Shown: piece by piece, positions 1 to 8,199 of the stretch
Numbering within the stretch: the stretch's first letter is position 1
How the letters are laid out: every line of letters starts with the position of its first letter
DNA from: Sulfuriferula multivorans
Lineage (GTDB): Bacteria; Pseudomonadota; Gammaproteobacteria; Burkholderiales; Thiobacillaceae
Direction of reading: 5' to 3'
DNA length: 13,885 nt
Assembly: GCA_010365175.1 (NCBI GenBank)
Contig: JAAFGW010000043.1
Location: 1-13,885, forward strand
Position numbers and translations under genes: made by a program
Notes under the pieces: model-generated
The model's input: the letters and a program-made list of their open reading frames with translations, nothing else
Told to the model about the DNA's origin: nothing
The model's database searches: none

Positions 1-184
1 GACGCTGTAAACAATATCCTTCGCGCAAAGGTAATGAAATACTGAATAGTCGCCACGACTGGGGCGTAAAGAGTGTAAAGTGAACAGCATTGGGTCTATC
101 CCCTCTTTTTCATACGTTTGAGCGCTACTTCGGCTGACGCAAAACGGCGTTGTGAAAGATTGGGCAGAGCGTGCGGCTGGCGCT

Positions 185-1750
185 TCAGGTGCTACCCGCG
201 TCGCACAGGTGCTCGTGATCGGTCAGGTCCATCACCGCCTCGTTGCCATGTTCCCATTGAGCGCGCTCGGCGTCGGTCGCTTTGGGCGAGAACAGACCGG
301 TGACCGCATAGAAAATGCCGATCACGGGCGCGGTCCAGCAGGCAAAGGCCAGCGGGATGTACAGCAGGTTCTCCAGGTTGCCCTCCATGATGCCCAGGCC
401 CAGCGCGCTGATCACGAACGCGCCGCCGGCGTTCCAGGGGATCAGCGGGCTCATCAGCGTGCCGCCCTCCTCCACGGCGCGACTCAGGTTGAGCGTCGAA
501 TAGCCCATTCCGCGGTACAGTGGCGAGTACATGCGCCCGGGCAGCGCGATCGAGATGTAGGGGTCGCCGGCCACCAGGTTGGTCGCGAACGAGGTGCCAA
601 TCGCCGAGCTTTGCACGGCGCCGAAGGACTTCACCCGCGACACGATGCTCAGGATGATGGCTTCGAGGCAGCCGGTACGCTCGAGCGCACCGCCGAATCC
701 CAGCGCAATCAGCATCAGCGAAATGGTCCACATCATCGACTGGATGCCGCCGGCGTTGAGCAGCTTGTCAATGATGGCGACCCCGGTCTCGATTTCGTAG
801 CCCGACTGGGCGTAGCTGAAGACATCATGCAGCCCGACGCCCTGGTAGAAGATCGCCACCAGCGCGCCCGCCAGCACGCCCGAGAACAGCGCCGGCAGCG
901 GCGCAATGCGGCTCAGCGCCAATATGATTACCAGCAACGCCGGCAGCAGCGGAATCCAGCCGAGCTGGAAGTTGGACGCCAGTCCCTCGGTGATCGCGTT
1001 GACGGCGGCCAACGAGGTCTGCGCCGGTTCAATGATGTAGTAGCCGGCCACCAGGTAGGCCACCAGCGCGATCAACATTGCCGGGATGGTGGTCGCCATC
1101 ATGTTTTTGATGTGGTCGAAGACGTTGACGCCGGTGACCGCCGGGGCCAGGTTGGTGGTGTCCGACAGCGGCGAGATCTTGTCGCCAAAGAACGCGCCCG
1201 AGACGACCGCGCCGGCGGTCCAGTACACCGGGATGCCGAATCCGGCGCCGATCCCCATCAGCGCGAGGCCGACGGTGCCCACCGTCCCCCAGCTGGTGCC
1301 GAGCGACAACGAGACCACGGCGCACAGCCCCATCGCCGCGGCCAGGAAAATCGACGGATTCAGTAGCTCAAGCCCGTAGTAGATCAACGTCGGCACGGTG
1401 CCCGAGGCGATCCACACGCCGATGATCATGCCGACGATGATCAGCACCGACAGCGACGGCAGCGAGACATGGATCACATGGAACACGCCTTCGCGGATGT
1501 CGGGCCATTTCTGACCCCGTAGCACGCCCAGCAGACTGGTGATCGCCAGCCCGAGGGCCAGCGGAATATGCGGCGTGAAGTCGCCGTAATAGAACAGTTG
1601 CAACGCCAGCAACCCGAGTGTCAGCAGCACGGGTAGTAAAGCAAGCGGCAAAGAAGGAAGGGGCCGCGACGTGGATGTTTCGGACCGGATTTTAGTTTCG
1701 ATATTCGACAATTCGACCTTTCGGTGGATGTGGGACAAAGCTGACTTCAT
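185..1750 (-). CDS. nhaC: NhaC-family Na+/H+ antiporter
   Basis: Inner-membrane antiporter of the NhaC family, expected to exchange cytoplasmic Na+ for external H+ in sodium and pH homeostasis. About 521 residues from the ATG at 1750. It is strongly hydrophobic, with roughly eleven membrane segments judged by eye. Family hallmarks are a GTSWGTVGTVG block near residues 151-161, and GDKISPLSDTTNLAP near 189-203 followed by TGVNVFDHIKNM. The C-terminal half has FATNLVAGDPY and MSPLIPWNAGGAF, also typical. The start is uncertain. The frame is open up to an ATG at 1789, but that codon overlaps a possible -10 element. The ATG at 1750 lacks a Shine-Dalgarno sequence, while a TTG at 1711 follows AAAGG at a suitable distance. 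The gene stands alone and diverges from parE. The family is clear; ion specificity is inferred from it. Confidence 0.88.
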   Translation of the reverse strand: MKSALSHIHRKVELSNIETKIRSETSTSRPLPSLPLALLPVLLTLGLLALQLFYYGDFTPHIPLALGLAITSLLGVLRGQKWPDIREGVFHVIHVSLPSLSVLIIVGMIIGVWIASGTVPTLIYYGLELLNPSIFLAAAMGLCAVVSLSLGTSWGTVGTVGLALMGIGAGFGIPVYWTAGAVVSGAFFGDKISPLSDTTNLAPAVTGVNVFDHIKNMMATTIPAMLIALVAYLVAGYYIIEPAQTSLAAVNAITEGLASNFQLGWIPLLPALLVIILALSRIAPLPALFSGVLAGALVAIFYQGVGLHDVFSYAQSGYEIETGVAIIDKLLNAGGIQSMMWTISLMLIALGFGGALERTGCLEAIILSIVSRVKSFGAVQSSAIGTSFATNLVAGDPYISIALPGRMYSPLYRGMGYSTLNLSRAVEEGGTLMSPLIPWNAGGAFVISALGLGIMEGNLENLLYIPLAFACWTAPVIGIFYAVTGLFSPKATDAERAQWEHGNEAVMDLTDHEHLCDAGST

Positions 1751-2103
1751 GTTACACGTGCTGGCGCTGGGCCTTCTGTTAGCCAACATTCAACGTAGCG
1801 GTCATCTAGTGGCAAGAAGCCTGCTATTGGTATTGGCGAGAAGCCTGGCGCACGGTTTGGAATAGACTGCTCTCGCCGCGTGAACTGACATTCATGGAAC
1901 AAGCCTCGAAGGCTGCTTCTGGGTCGGGATGAATCGCCCCGCTCGACGTTCGTGCAACAATTCAATGAAAAGCATGGTGCCGAATGACCCGCGCACGTGG
2001 GGCGCAGCCCGCAAACGATCACGTGAGCGTGTGCTTCCAGTCACTGTGATACTTTCAATGAAGTGCGTTACTGCAACTTTTTGATTCATGAGACAAGCAA
2101 AGA
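1751..2103. other. divergent intergenic region nhaC/parE
   Basis: About 350 bases without a convincing gene; it must carry the promoters of both flanking genes. Apart from the nhaC promoter candidate it holds TGTGATACT at 2045-2053, an extended -10-like element for parE with no good -35 partner. An imperfect direct repeat (AAGAAGCCTG and GAGAAGCCTG, near 1814-1845) is also present. Short open frames here have no Shine-Dalgarno sequence and no recognisable protein. The parE start codon has only a weak AAAG in front of it. Confidence 0.6.
1788..1815 (-). promoter_or_regulatory. possible sigma70-type promoter of nhaC
   Basis: Reading the minus strand, TTGCCA (1815-1810) matches the -35 consensus at five of six positions. 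It is followed after 16 bp by TTGAAT (1793-1788), which matches the -10 at four of six. Transcription would begin near 1780, leaving about 30 nt before the ATG at 1750. This arrangement argues against the ATG at 1789. It is a by-eye match only. Confidence 0.3.
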
Positions 2104-4068
2104 ATGGCTAAGGATTACAACGCAGATTCGATCCAGGTTCTCAAAGGACTTGAGCCCGTCAGGGCTCGCCCCGGCATGTACACACGGACCGACAGTCCGC
2201 TTCATGTCATCCAGGAGGTTATCGATAATTCGGCAGACGAAGCTTTAGCGGGGCATGCCACCCAGATCGGTGTCCGATTGTGTGTGGATGGCTCTGTCCG
2301 GGTCAGCGATGATGGCCGAGGCATCCCTGTAGACCTCCATCCTCAAGAAAAAGAGCCCACGGTCGTGGTAGTGCTGACCCGTCTGCACGCCGGGGGCAAG
2401 TTCGATAAAACCTCCGGCGAAGGGGCGTACGCTTTCTCTGGGGGTCTGCACGGTGTGGGCGTCTCTGTGACCAATGCCCTCGCCACCCGTCTAATCGTGA
2501 CGGTGAAGCGAGACGGCCAGATCAATGAAGTCGAGTTTGCGGATGGCGGAAGGGTCAGCAAGAAGCTCGCTGTCATCGGCAAGTGCGCCAAGAAAGAGTC
2601 GGGCACAACGATTCATGTCTGGCCCGCCCCGGCCTTCTTCGACTCTCCCAAAATCCCCGAGCGTGAGCTCGCACGTCTGCTGCGCGCCAAGGCCGTCCTG
2701 CTGCCTGGCGTGACCTTCCGGCTGGAGATCGAACGTAACGACACTGTGGATGAGCACGTCTATTGCTACCACGGCGGGCTGGTCGATTACCTGTCCGAAC
2801 AGGTCCCCCCGGACGAAGCCCTGGTTCCTGTTTTCGCTGGCGAGGCCTACGCGGACGGATCCGATGGGTTTGCCAAAGGAGAAGGCGCGGCATGGGCAGT
2901 GACCTGGGCGGAATCCGGTAGCTTCTCGGAATCCTATGTCAACCTCATTCCGACCCTGCAAGGCGGTACCCACGAGGCGGGTCTGCGCGCCGGTGTCTTC
3001 GATGCGGTGAAGTCATTTGCAGAACATCACGCGCTCCTTCCACGCGGTGTGCAGCTGCGCCAGGAAGATGTCTCGGGGCGCATGTCCTTCGTGCTCTCCA
3101 CACGACTGCTTGACCCCCAGTTCCAGGGGCAGGTGAAGGAAAAGCTCAACTCCCGGGAGGCGGTCAAGCTCGTGTCGACCATGATCCGAGACCCCTTCGA
3201 AGTCTGGCTCAATGGCCACGTGGAGTATGGCAAAGCCATCGCCGAGATGGCGGCCAAGGCCGCCGCGACCCGTCTCAAATCCAGCCAAAAAACCGAGAAG
3301 CGGAAAACCTCCGGGGTCGCTGTCCTGCCCGGCAAGCTTTCGGACGCCGCAACGGACGACCCGGTGATTCGTGAAATATTCCTCGTGGAGGGGGATTCCG
3401 CCGGCGGCAGTGCGAAACAGGCACGGGATCGCGAAACCCAGGCCATCCTGCCGTTGCGGGGCAAGGTGATGAACTCATGGGAAACCGACCCCAACGCGCT
3501 CTACGCCAACAAGGAAATCCACGACATCGCGGTCGCGCTCGGGGTGGAGCGGCATAAGTTGGGCGACAGTCCGGACCTCACGGGCCTGCGCTACCACAAG
3601 GTCGTGATCATGACCGATGCCGACGTCGATGGCGCGCACATTTCCACCCTGCTGCTGACCCTCTTCTTCCGTCACTTCCCGAAACTGGTCGAGTTGGGAC
3701 ACATCTACGTGGCGCAGCCGCCCCTCTATCGGGTGGACGCGCCGGCCAAGGGCAAGAAACCCGCCCGACGCCAATATGCGCTTGATGGCGGTGAGTTGAC
3801 GGCGATCAAGGACCGTCTCCTGCTGGACGGATTCAAGCCGGAAGCCATCGAGGTCGGTCGCTTCAAGGGCTTGGGCGAGATGAACCCGTCCCAGCTTCGT
3901 GAAACCGCCATGGACCCGGCCACCCGGCGCGTCCTGCCCGTGCTCGCCACACCCGACGAAATGCAGGAAGCGTTGAAGCTGTTCGACATGCTGATGGGCA
4001 AGAGCGCTGCCGGCGATCGGCGCGACTGGATGGAAACAAAAGGCAATCTGGTGGAGGCTGACGTATGA
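2104..4068 (+). CDS. parE: DNA topoisomerase IV subunit B (ParE)
   Basis: ATPase subunit of topoisomerase IV, which works with ParC as A2B2 to unlink daughter chromosomes and relax supercoils. 654 residues, close to the usual 630-660. The N-terminal GHKL ATPase shows EVIDNSADEA (38-47, with Mg-binding N42), DDGRGIP (69-75) and GGLHGVGV (113-120). The transducer domain has the QTK-loop position changed to QVK (343-345), with the lysine kept. The TOPRIM domain has EGDSAGG (429-435), PLRGKVMN (450-457) and TDADVDG (504-510), followed by PLYR and GRFKGLGEMN. The spacing of the TOPRIM motifs indicates ParE rather than a long GyrB. The MYTRTDSPLH segment (25-34) is of the type I associate with betaproteobacteria. 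The stop overlaps the parC start as ATGA. Confidence 0.97.
   Translation: MAKDYNADSIQVLKGLEPVRARPGMYTRTDSPLHVIQEVIDNSADEALAGHATQIGVRLCVDGSVRVSDDGRGIPVDLHPQEKEPTVVVVLTRLHAGGKFDKTSGEGAYAFSGGLHGVGVSVTNALATRLIVTVKRDGQINEVEFADGGRVSKKLAVIGKCAKKESGTTIHVWPAPAFFDSPKIPERELARLLRAKAVLLPGVTFRLEIERNDTVDEHVYCYHGGLVDYLSEQVPPDEALVPVFAGEAYADGSDGFAKGEGAAWAVTWAESGSFSESYVNLIPTLQGGTHEAGLRAGVFDAVKSFAEHHALLPRGVQLRQEDVSGRMSFVLSTRLLDPQFQGQVKEKLNSREAVKLVSTMIRDPFEVWLNGHVEYGKAIAEMAAKAAATRLKSSQKTEKRKTSGVAVLPGKLSDAATDDPVIREIFLVEGDSAGGSAKQARDRETQAILPLRGKVMNSWETDPNALYANKEIHDIAVALGVERHKLGDSPDLTGLRYHKVVIMTDADVDGAHISTLLLTLFFRHFPKLVELGHIYVAQPPLYRVDAPAKGKKPARRQYALDGGELTAIKDRLLLDGFKPEAIEVGRFKGLGEMNPSQLRETAMDPATRRVLPVLATPDEMQEALKLFDMLMGKSAAGDRRDWMETKGNLVEADV
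4053..4068 (+). promoter_or_regulatory. parC ribosome binding site and parE/parC ATGA coupling
   Basis: GGAGG at 4053-4057 lies inside the last codons of parE, 7 nt before the parC ATG at 4065. The ATG overlaps the parE stop in ATGA (4065-4068). This is a standard layout for translational coupling and would help keep the two subunits equimolar. Confidence 0.85.
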
Positions 4069-6449
4069 CCAAGGCAGTTGAAATCCACACCCAGGACCTT
4101 TTCGGCAACCCGGATGAAACGTCTTCCCAGTCCACGCCACCGCCCTCCCCGCCGTCTTCGGGTGACGACGGTTTGAGTGGCGAAGAAGGCCTGCCACTGG
4201 GCATTTATGCTGAACGCTGCTACCTCGCCTACGCGATGAGCGTGGTGAAGGGCCGTGCGCTGCCCTACGTCGAGGACGGCATGAAGCCCGTTCAGCGCCG
4301 CATTCTCTACTCCATGCGTGAGATGGGTCTGACGTCCAGTACCAAGCACGTCAAGTCTGCCCGTGTGGTGGGCGACGTGATCGGCAAGCTCCATCCTCAC
4401 GGCGATCAGTCCGTCTATGACGCCATGGTCCGCATGGCCCAAGGCTTCACCCTGCGCTATCCGCTGATCGACGGCCAGGGCAACTTCGGGTCGCGCGATG
4501 GCGACGGCGCGGCCGCGATGCGCTACACGGAAAGCCGCCTCACACCCGTCGCCGAACTGCTCCTGTCGGAGATCGACATGGGGACGGTGGACTTCGTCCC
4601 CAACTACGACGGTGCCTTCAAGGAACCCGCCCTGCTTCCGGCCCGGCTACCCATGCTCCTGGCCAATGGAGCGTCCGGCATTGCCGTCGGCATGGCCACC
4701 GAGATTCCCTCCCACAACCTGCGCGAACTCGGTGCCGCGGCCATCGCCATTCTGAAAAAACCCGAGATCAGCCTCGACGGAATACTTACTCATGTGCCCG
4801 GCCCCGATTTCCCCGGCGGGGGGCGGATCATCACCTCCTCCGCAGATCTTCGCGCGGTCTATGAATCGGGTCGAGGCAGTGTGCGCGTTCGTGCGCAATG
4901 GACGGTGGAGCAGCTTGCACGAGGCCAATGGCGCATCGTTGTCACCGAACTGCCGCCTGGCGTTTCCACGGCCCAGGTGCTGACCCAGATCGAGGCACTG
5001 GCCAACCCGCAACCCAAGACCGGCAAGAAGGAATTGTCGCCGGAACAGAAGAACCTCAAGCAGGCGATCCTCGCCCTTCTGGACAGCACACGTGACGAAT
5101 CAGACGAGAAAAATCCGGTTCGCCTGGTCCTGGAATCCAGCTCACGGAACCATGATCCCGATATCTTCATGCGTTTCTTTCTGGCCCAGACCAGTCTGGA
5201 AACCAATGTGCCGGTCAACCTTACCGTGGTCGGCCGGGATGGGCGTCCCGGCCAGAAGGGGCTGCTGGCATTGATCGCCGAATGGGCAGGCTTCCGGGTC
5301 GACACCGTACGCCGCCGAAGCCAGCATCGGCTCGAAGCGGTGAACCGGCGCGTCCACATCCTGGAAGGACGACTGACCATCCTTCTGAACATCGACGAGG
5401 TGATCCGGGTCATTCGTGAGTCGGACGATCCGAAGTCTGACCTGATGGCCGCTTTTGACCTCACCGAGGTGCAGGCCGATGACATCCTGGACATTCGCCT
5501 GCGTCAGCTAGCCCGGCTTGAATCCATCAAGATCGAGAAGGAATTGAAGGAATTGATGAGCGAACGCGACGAACTCAACCGTATCCTTGGCGACGGCAAT
5601 GCCCTGACGTCTCTTGTCATCAATGAGATCCGCGCTGACATGAAGAAATACGGCGATGACCGCCGCACCCGCATCGAGGCAGCGCAGTCGGTTACCGCCT
5701 CAACGACGAGCGAAGAGTCCATTGTGGACGAACCGGTGACCGTAATCGTGTCACTGAATGGCTGGCTTCGCACCCGGCAAGGCCAGGGCGTCGACCGGGC
5801 ATCCATCCAGTACAAGGCGGGCGATGGAGAAATGGCGGTCATCGACACCCGGACGGTGCATCCGCTCATCCTCATGGACAGCAGCGGCCGCACGTATACG
5901 CTTCGCATCTCCGACTTGCCCTCCGGTCGCGGCGATGGTGTTCCGTTCACCAGTCTCGTTGATCTGGCCAAGGGCGCGAAGCTGATTCATGCCCTTTCGG
6001 CGCCGCCAGAATCCCGCTGGCTGGTATCAAGCACAGTGGGCTACGGATTCATTGCCAAGTGTGCCGACATGGTGTCCCGGCAACGGGCTGGCAAGGCGTT
6101 CATGTCAGTCGAGGACGGCCAAACTCCCCTGCCCCCGGTCCCTACAACGGACGACTGGGTTGCTGTTGCGGCAAGCAACGGCAAGGCCCTGGTGTTCCCC
6201 ATCGAAGAAGTCAAGGAAGGCACTGGCGGCAAGGGCGTGCAACTGATCAAGCTCGACGAGGGTGAAAAGATGATGGCGCTCACCGTATTCGACGGCCAGA
6301 CCCTGATGGTGGAAGGCGTCGGAAAGGGCAAACGCAGCGGCAGGCTGAAACTGTCGGGCGAGAATTTGGAGCGCTACCGAATCCACCGAGCGAAGAAAGG
6401 CAGCCTCCTCGAAAAAGGGATGGTGGCGAGCAGGCTCTGGACAGATTGA
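4065..6449 (+). CDS. parC: DNA topoisomerase IV subunit A (ParC)
   Basis: DNA cleavage/religation subunit of topoisomerase IV, partner of ParE. 794 residues. The core starts near residue 47 (GIYAERCYLAYAMSVV). Next come GRALPYVEDGMKPVQRRIL (63-81), the winged-helix segment GKLHPHGDQSVYDAM (107-121) and DGQGNFGSRDGDGAAAMRYTESRL with catalytic Arg153-Tyr154. ASGIAVGMATEIPSHN (203-218) carries the isoleucine that intercalates into DNA. A long coiled-coil region and a divergent C-terminal beta-pinwheel follow; no GyrA-box (QRRGGKG) is visible, which supports ParC over GyrA. The first 46 residues form a Pro/Ser/acid-rich tail absent from E. coli ParC. The usual quinolone-contact serine is replaced by Gln115, and the acidic contact is Asp119. 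It starts inside the parE stop. Confidence 0.97.
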   Translation: MTKAVEIHTQDLFGNPDETSSQSTPPPSPPSSGDDGLSGEEGLPLGIYAERCYLAYAMSVVKGRALPYVEDGMKPVQRRILYSMREMGLTSSTKHVKSARVVGDVIGKLHPHGDQSVYDAMVRMAQGFTLRYPLIDGQGNFGSRDGDGAAAMRYTESRLTPVAELLLSEIDMGTVDFVPNYDGAFKEPALLPARLPMLLANGASGIAVGMATEIPSHNLRELGAAAIAILKKPEISLDGILTHVPGPDFPGGGRIITSSADLRAVYESGRGSVRVRAQWTVEQLARGQWRIVVTELPPGVSTAQVLTQIEALANPQPKTGKKELSPEQKNLKQAILALLDSTRDESDEKNPVRLVLESSSRNHDPDIFMRFFLAQTSLETNVPVNLTVVGRDGRPGQKGLLALIAEWAGFRVDTVRRRSQHRLEAVNRRVHILEGRLTILLNIDEVIRVIRESDDPKSDLMAAFDLTEVQADDILDIRLRQLARLESIKIEKELKELMSERDELNRILGDGNALTSLVINEIRADMKKYGDDRRTRIEAAQSVTASTTSEESIVDEPVTVIVSLNGWLRTRQGQGVDRASIQYKAGDGEMAVIDTRTVHPLILMDSSGRTYTLRISDLPSGRGDGVPFTSLVDLAKGAKLIHALSAPPESRWLVSSTVGYGFIAKCADMVSRQRAGKAFMSVEDGQTPLPPVPTTDDWVAVAASNGKALVFPIEEVKEGTGGKGVQLIKLDEGEKMMALTVFDGQTLMVEGVGKGKRSGRLKLSGENLERYRIHRAKKGSLLEKGMVASRLWTD

Positions 6450-6905
6450 TCCTACCTGTCCTATCGCTCATTGGTGCCATCGAGCAGCGTCGACAAGCTC
6501 ACCTGGGCTACTCGATACGTCTCCAAACTGGCGCCCTCGGCAGCTGTGAGTCTGCCGCCCGCCCATAAGCAATACCCGTGTTACGGGTAACTATTCAGCA
6601 ATTAAATCGCAGATCAAATATGCCTAACGTCTTCTGTTCGGCCATAGCCGTCAGTCGTGCTGGCTTTCAGAATTGCTGGGACAAGTGTCTGCTTTCCGAA
6701 ACCGTGAATGCGAACTTCCGACCCCAAACTACCTGATGCCAATTGGAAATTGCAGGCAGGCGATCCGGCGTGAATTAAGCCAGATTGCCAGAATAAGCTG
6801 TCGTCAGCGTGCGGGCCAACTCAATCATGAATTTCTCACCGCGCTATACATGCCTGGCCTGAGCGGGATAGCGGTGACAGAAATGGCACCTCTAAGGTGG
6901 AGAGG
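6450..6905. other. convergent intergenic region parC/fccB
   Basis: About 450 bases between two 3' ends, with no gene I can support. Open frames from 6673 on the plus strand have no Shine-Dalgarno sequence and show no recognised family. Two overlapping dyads are present: TACCCG-tgtta-CGGGTA (6573-6589) and GTTAC-gg-GTAAC (6580-6591). Neither is followed by a T-run, so they are not classical terminators. The base composition is more AT-rich and mixed than the flanking genes, which could reflect a decayed or repeated intergenic element. Confidence 0.55.
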
Positions 6906-6906
6906 T
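6888..6906 (-). terminator. weak stem-loop at the end of fccB
   Basis: ACCTCT (6888-6893) and AGAGGT (6901-6906) form a perfect 6-bp stem with a 7-nt loop. It overlaps the last base of the fccB stop codon. In the fccB direction it is followed by GCCATTTCT, so there is no real U-run. It may contribute to 3' end formation, but the call is weak. Confidence 0.2.
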
Positions 6907-8192
6907 CAGGTAAACGAGTCGGCCACGATGTTCTCATACCAGCCGCTCGCGTCTTGCGCTTCCTTGGCCCGATACTTGGCGGACTCCTTCAATGGACTCA
7001 CACCAAAGGCTCCGGGCAGCGGGGCGATGCCACCGGCAGTCCGCTCATAGACGCCGGCGACGGAAAGGCCGTAGGTCGGGCTGGCCAAGGCGTAGCAGGC
7101 GTTGATAAAGGAGGGGTCGCCCACTGTCCGACCGGCCAGCAGGCTGGCGATGGCGGCGGCGCAGACCTTGGCTTCGGCATTGGCGGCTGCGGCCGATTTG
7201 GGCAGCTTCCCGGCTATCGAGCTGTCGCCGATCACATGGATATCCTTCTGGCGGGTGGATTCGAAGCTGCCCGCGTCGACCGGACACCAGCCGGTTTCAT
7301 CGGTCAGCCCGGCCTTGTCGGCGAGGTCGCCGGCTTTTTGCGGCGGGATTACGTTGACCACGTTGCCCCGGTGCTGTCCTGCGCTGGTGGAGACGGTCAA
7401 ACTCTTGGCGTCTACTTTGGTCGCCCTGCCGCCTTTCGAGCCGGGCACCCATTCGATCATGCCCGGATAGAGAGCCTGCCAGGCTTCCATGAATCCTTCC
7501 TGTACTGCGAAACCATTGTTCGCGTCGAGTATGAGTACCTTGGACTTCGGCTTGTTTCGCTTGAGGTAATAGGCAATGAGGCTGGCGCGCTCGTACGGTC
7601 CGGGTGGGCAGCGGAAAGGCGCGGGTGGCACGGTGATGATCACGGTTCCGCCGTTGGGCATCTGCTCCAGTTGCCGGCGTAGAAGTTCGGTCTGCGGCCC
7701 GGCTTTCCAGGCGTGGGGCATGACGGTTGCCGCCTGTTCGCTGTAGCCCTCCAGGGCAGCGTATTTGAAGTCGATGCCTGGCGCGACCACCAGTCGGTCA
7801 TAGGGCAGGGCTTCCCCGCTTTCCAGCGCGACTTTTCTCCCCGATGGATCGATGGACACCGCGTTGCCGTAAACCACCTTGACGCCGTGGTTGAGACGCA
7901 GTTTGTCATAGCCCAGGGTAATGGCGCTCAAGGGCTGCTGGCCAATCAGGACAAGGTTGCTGGACGGGCACGTGACGTAGTTGCGCTGGCGCTCGATCAG
8001 TGTGACCTGAATGGCGGGATCGGCGCGGCGCAGGTATTTTGCACAGGCCGCTCCGGCAAAGCCGCCGCCAATGACGACCACGCGCTTGTCCTGGGTGGAC
8101 TGGGCGAACGCCCTGCCGAAGCCGCCAAGGGAAACGGCGGCCCCGGCGGCGGCCATTGAAAGGAAATCCCTGCGGGTGAAGTTTCGTTCCAT
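6906..8192 (-). CDS. fccB: flavocytochrome c sulfide dehydrogenase, FAD subunit
   Basis: Periplasmic flavoprotein that oxidises sulfide to sulfur or polysulfide and passes electrons to its cytochrome c partner. 428 residues, normal for the family. A Tat signal runs TRRDFLSMAAAG (6-17) with probable cleavage near AFA-Q (30/31), so the folded FAD protein is exported. The FAD-binding Rossmann motif is VVVIGGGFAGAACA (38-51). All three hallmark cysteines of FccB are visible: Cys75 in YVTCPSSN, equivalent to the covalent FAD-linking cysteine, and Cys195 (FRCPPGPYE) with Cys303 (GWCPVD), equivalent to the redox-active disulfide. HVIGDSSIAGKLPKSAAAAN (319-338) is the second FAD-contact motif. It lies 7 bases after fccA in the same operon. 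SoxF is a close relative, but no sox genes are seen here. Confidence 0.93.
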   Translation of the reverse strand: MERNFTRRDFLSMAAAGAAVSLGGFGRAFAQSTQDKRVVVIGGGFAGAACAKYLRRADPAIQVTLIERQRNYVTCPSSNLVLIGQQPLSAITLGYDKLRLNHGVKVVYGNAVSIDPSGRKVALESGEALPYDRLVVAPGIDFKYAALEGYSEQAATVMPHAWKAGPQTELLRRQLEQMPNGGTVIITVPPAPFRCPPGPYERASLIAYYLKRNKPKSKVLILDANNGFAVQEGFMEAWQALYPGMIEWVPGSKGGRATKVDAKSLTVSTSAGQHRGNVVNVIPPQKAGDLADKAGLTDETGWCPVDAGSFESTRQKDIHVIGDSSIAGKLPKSAAAANAEAKVCAAAIASLLAGRTVGDPSFINACYALASPTYGLSVAGVYERTAGGIAPLPGAFGVSPLKESAKYRAKEAQDASGWYENIVADSFT

Positions 8193-8199
8193 GGGCTAC

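Noticed and set aside
68..110. AAAGAG...CTCTTT pairing followed by a T-run as a terminator of a gene entering from the left
   Set aside because: The arms are 29 nt apart and AT-rich, and no entering gene is proven; too weak to annotate.
152..1366. 404-codon open frame on the plus strand
   Set aside because: It lies antisense to the clearly real nhaC gene. Its translation is Arg/Gln/His-rich and looks like a GC-driven shadow with no family signature.
3475..4442. Long minus-strand frames across the parE/parC junction
   Set aside because: They overlap conserved TOPRIM and winged-helix coding sequence; shadow frames.
6573..6591. Hairpin TACCCG/CGGGTA as a parC terminator
   Set aside because: No T-run follows on either strand and it lies more than 120 bp from the parC stop, so it does not meet the form of an intrinsic terminator.
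6897..7682. 261-codon open frame on the plus strand
   Set aside because: It is antisense to fccB, whose FAD and cysteine motifs are unmistakable; no ribosome binding site or known motif.
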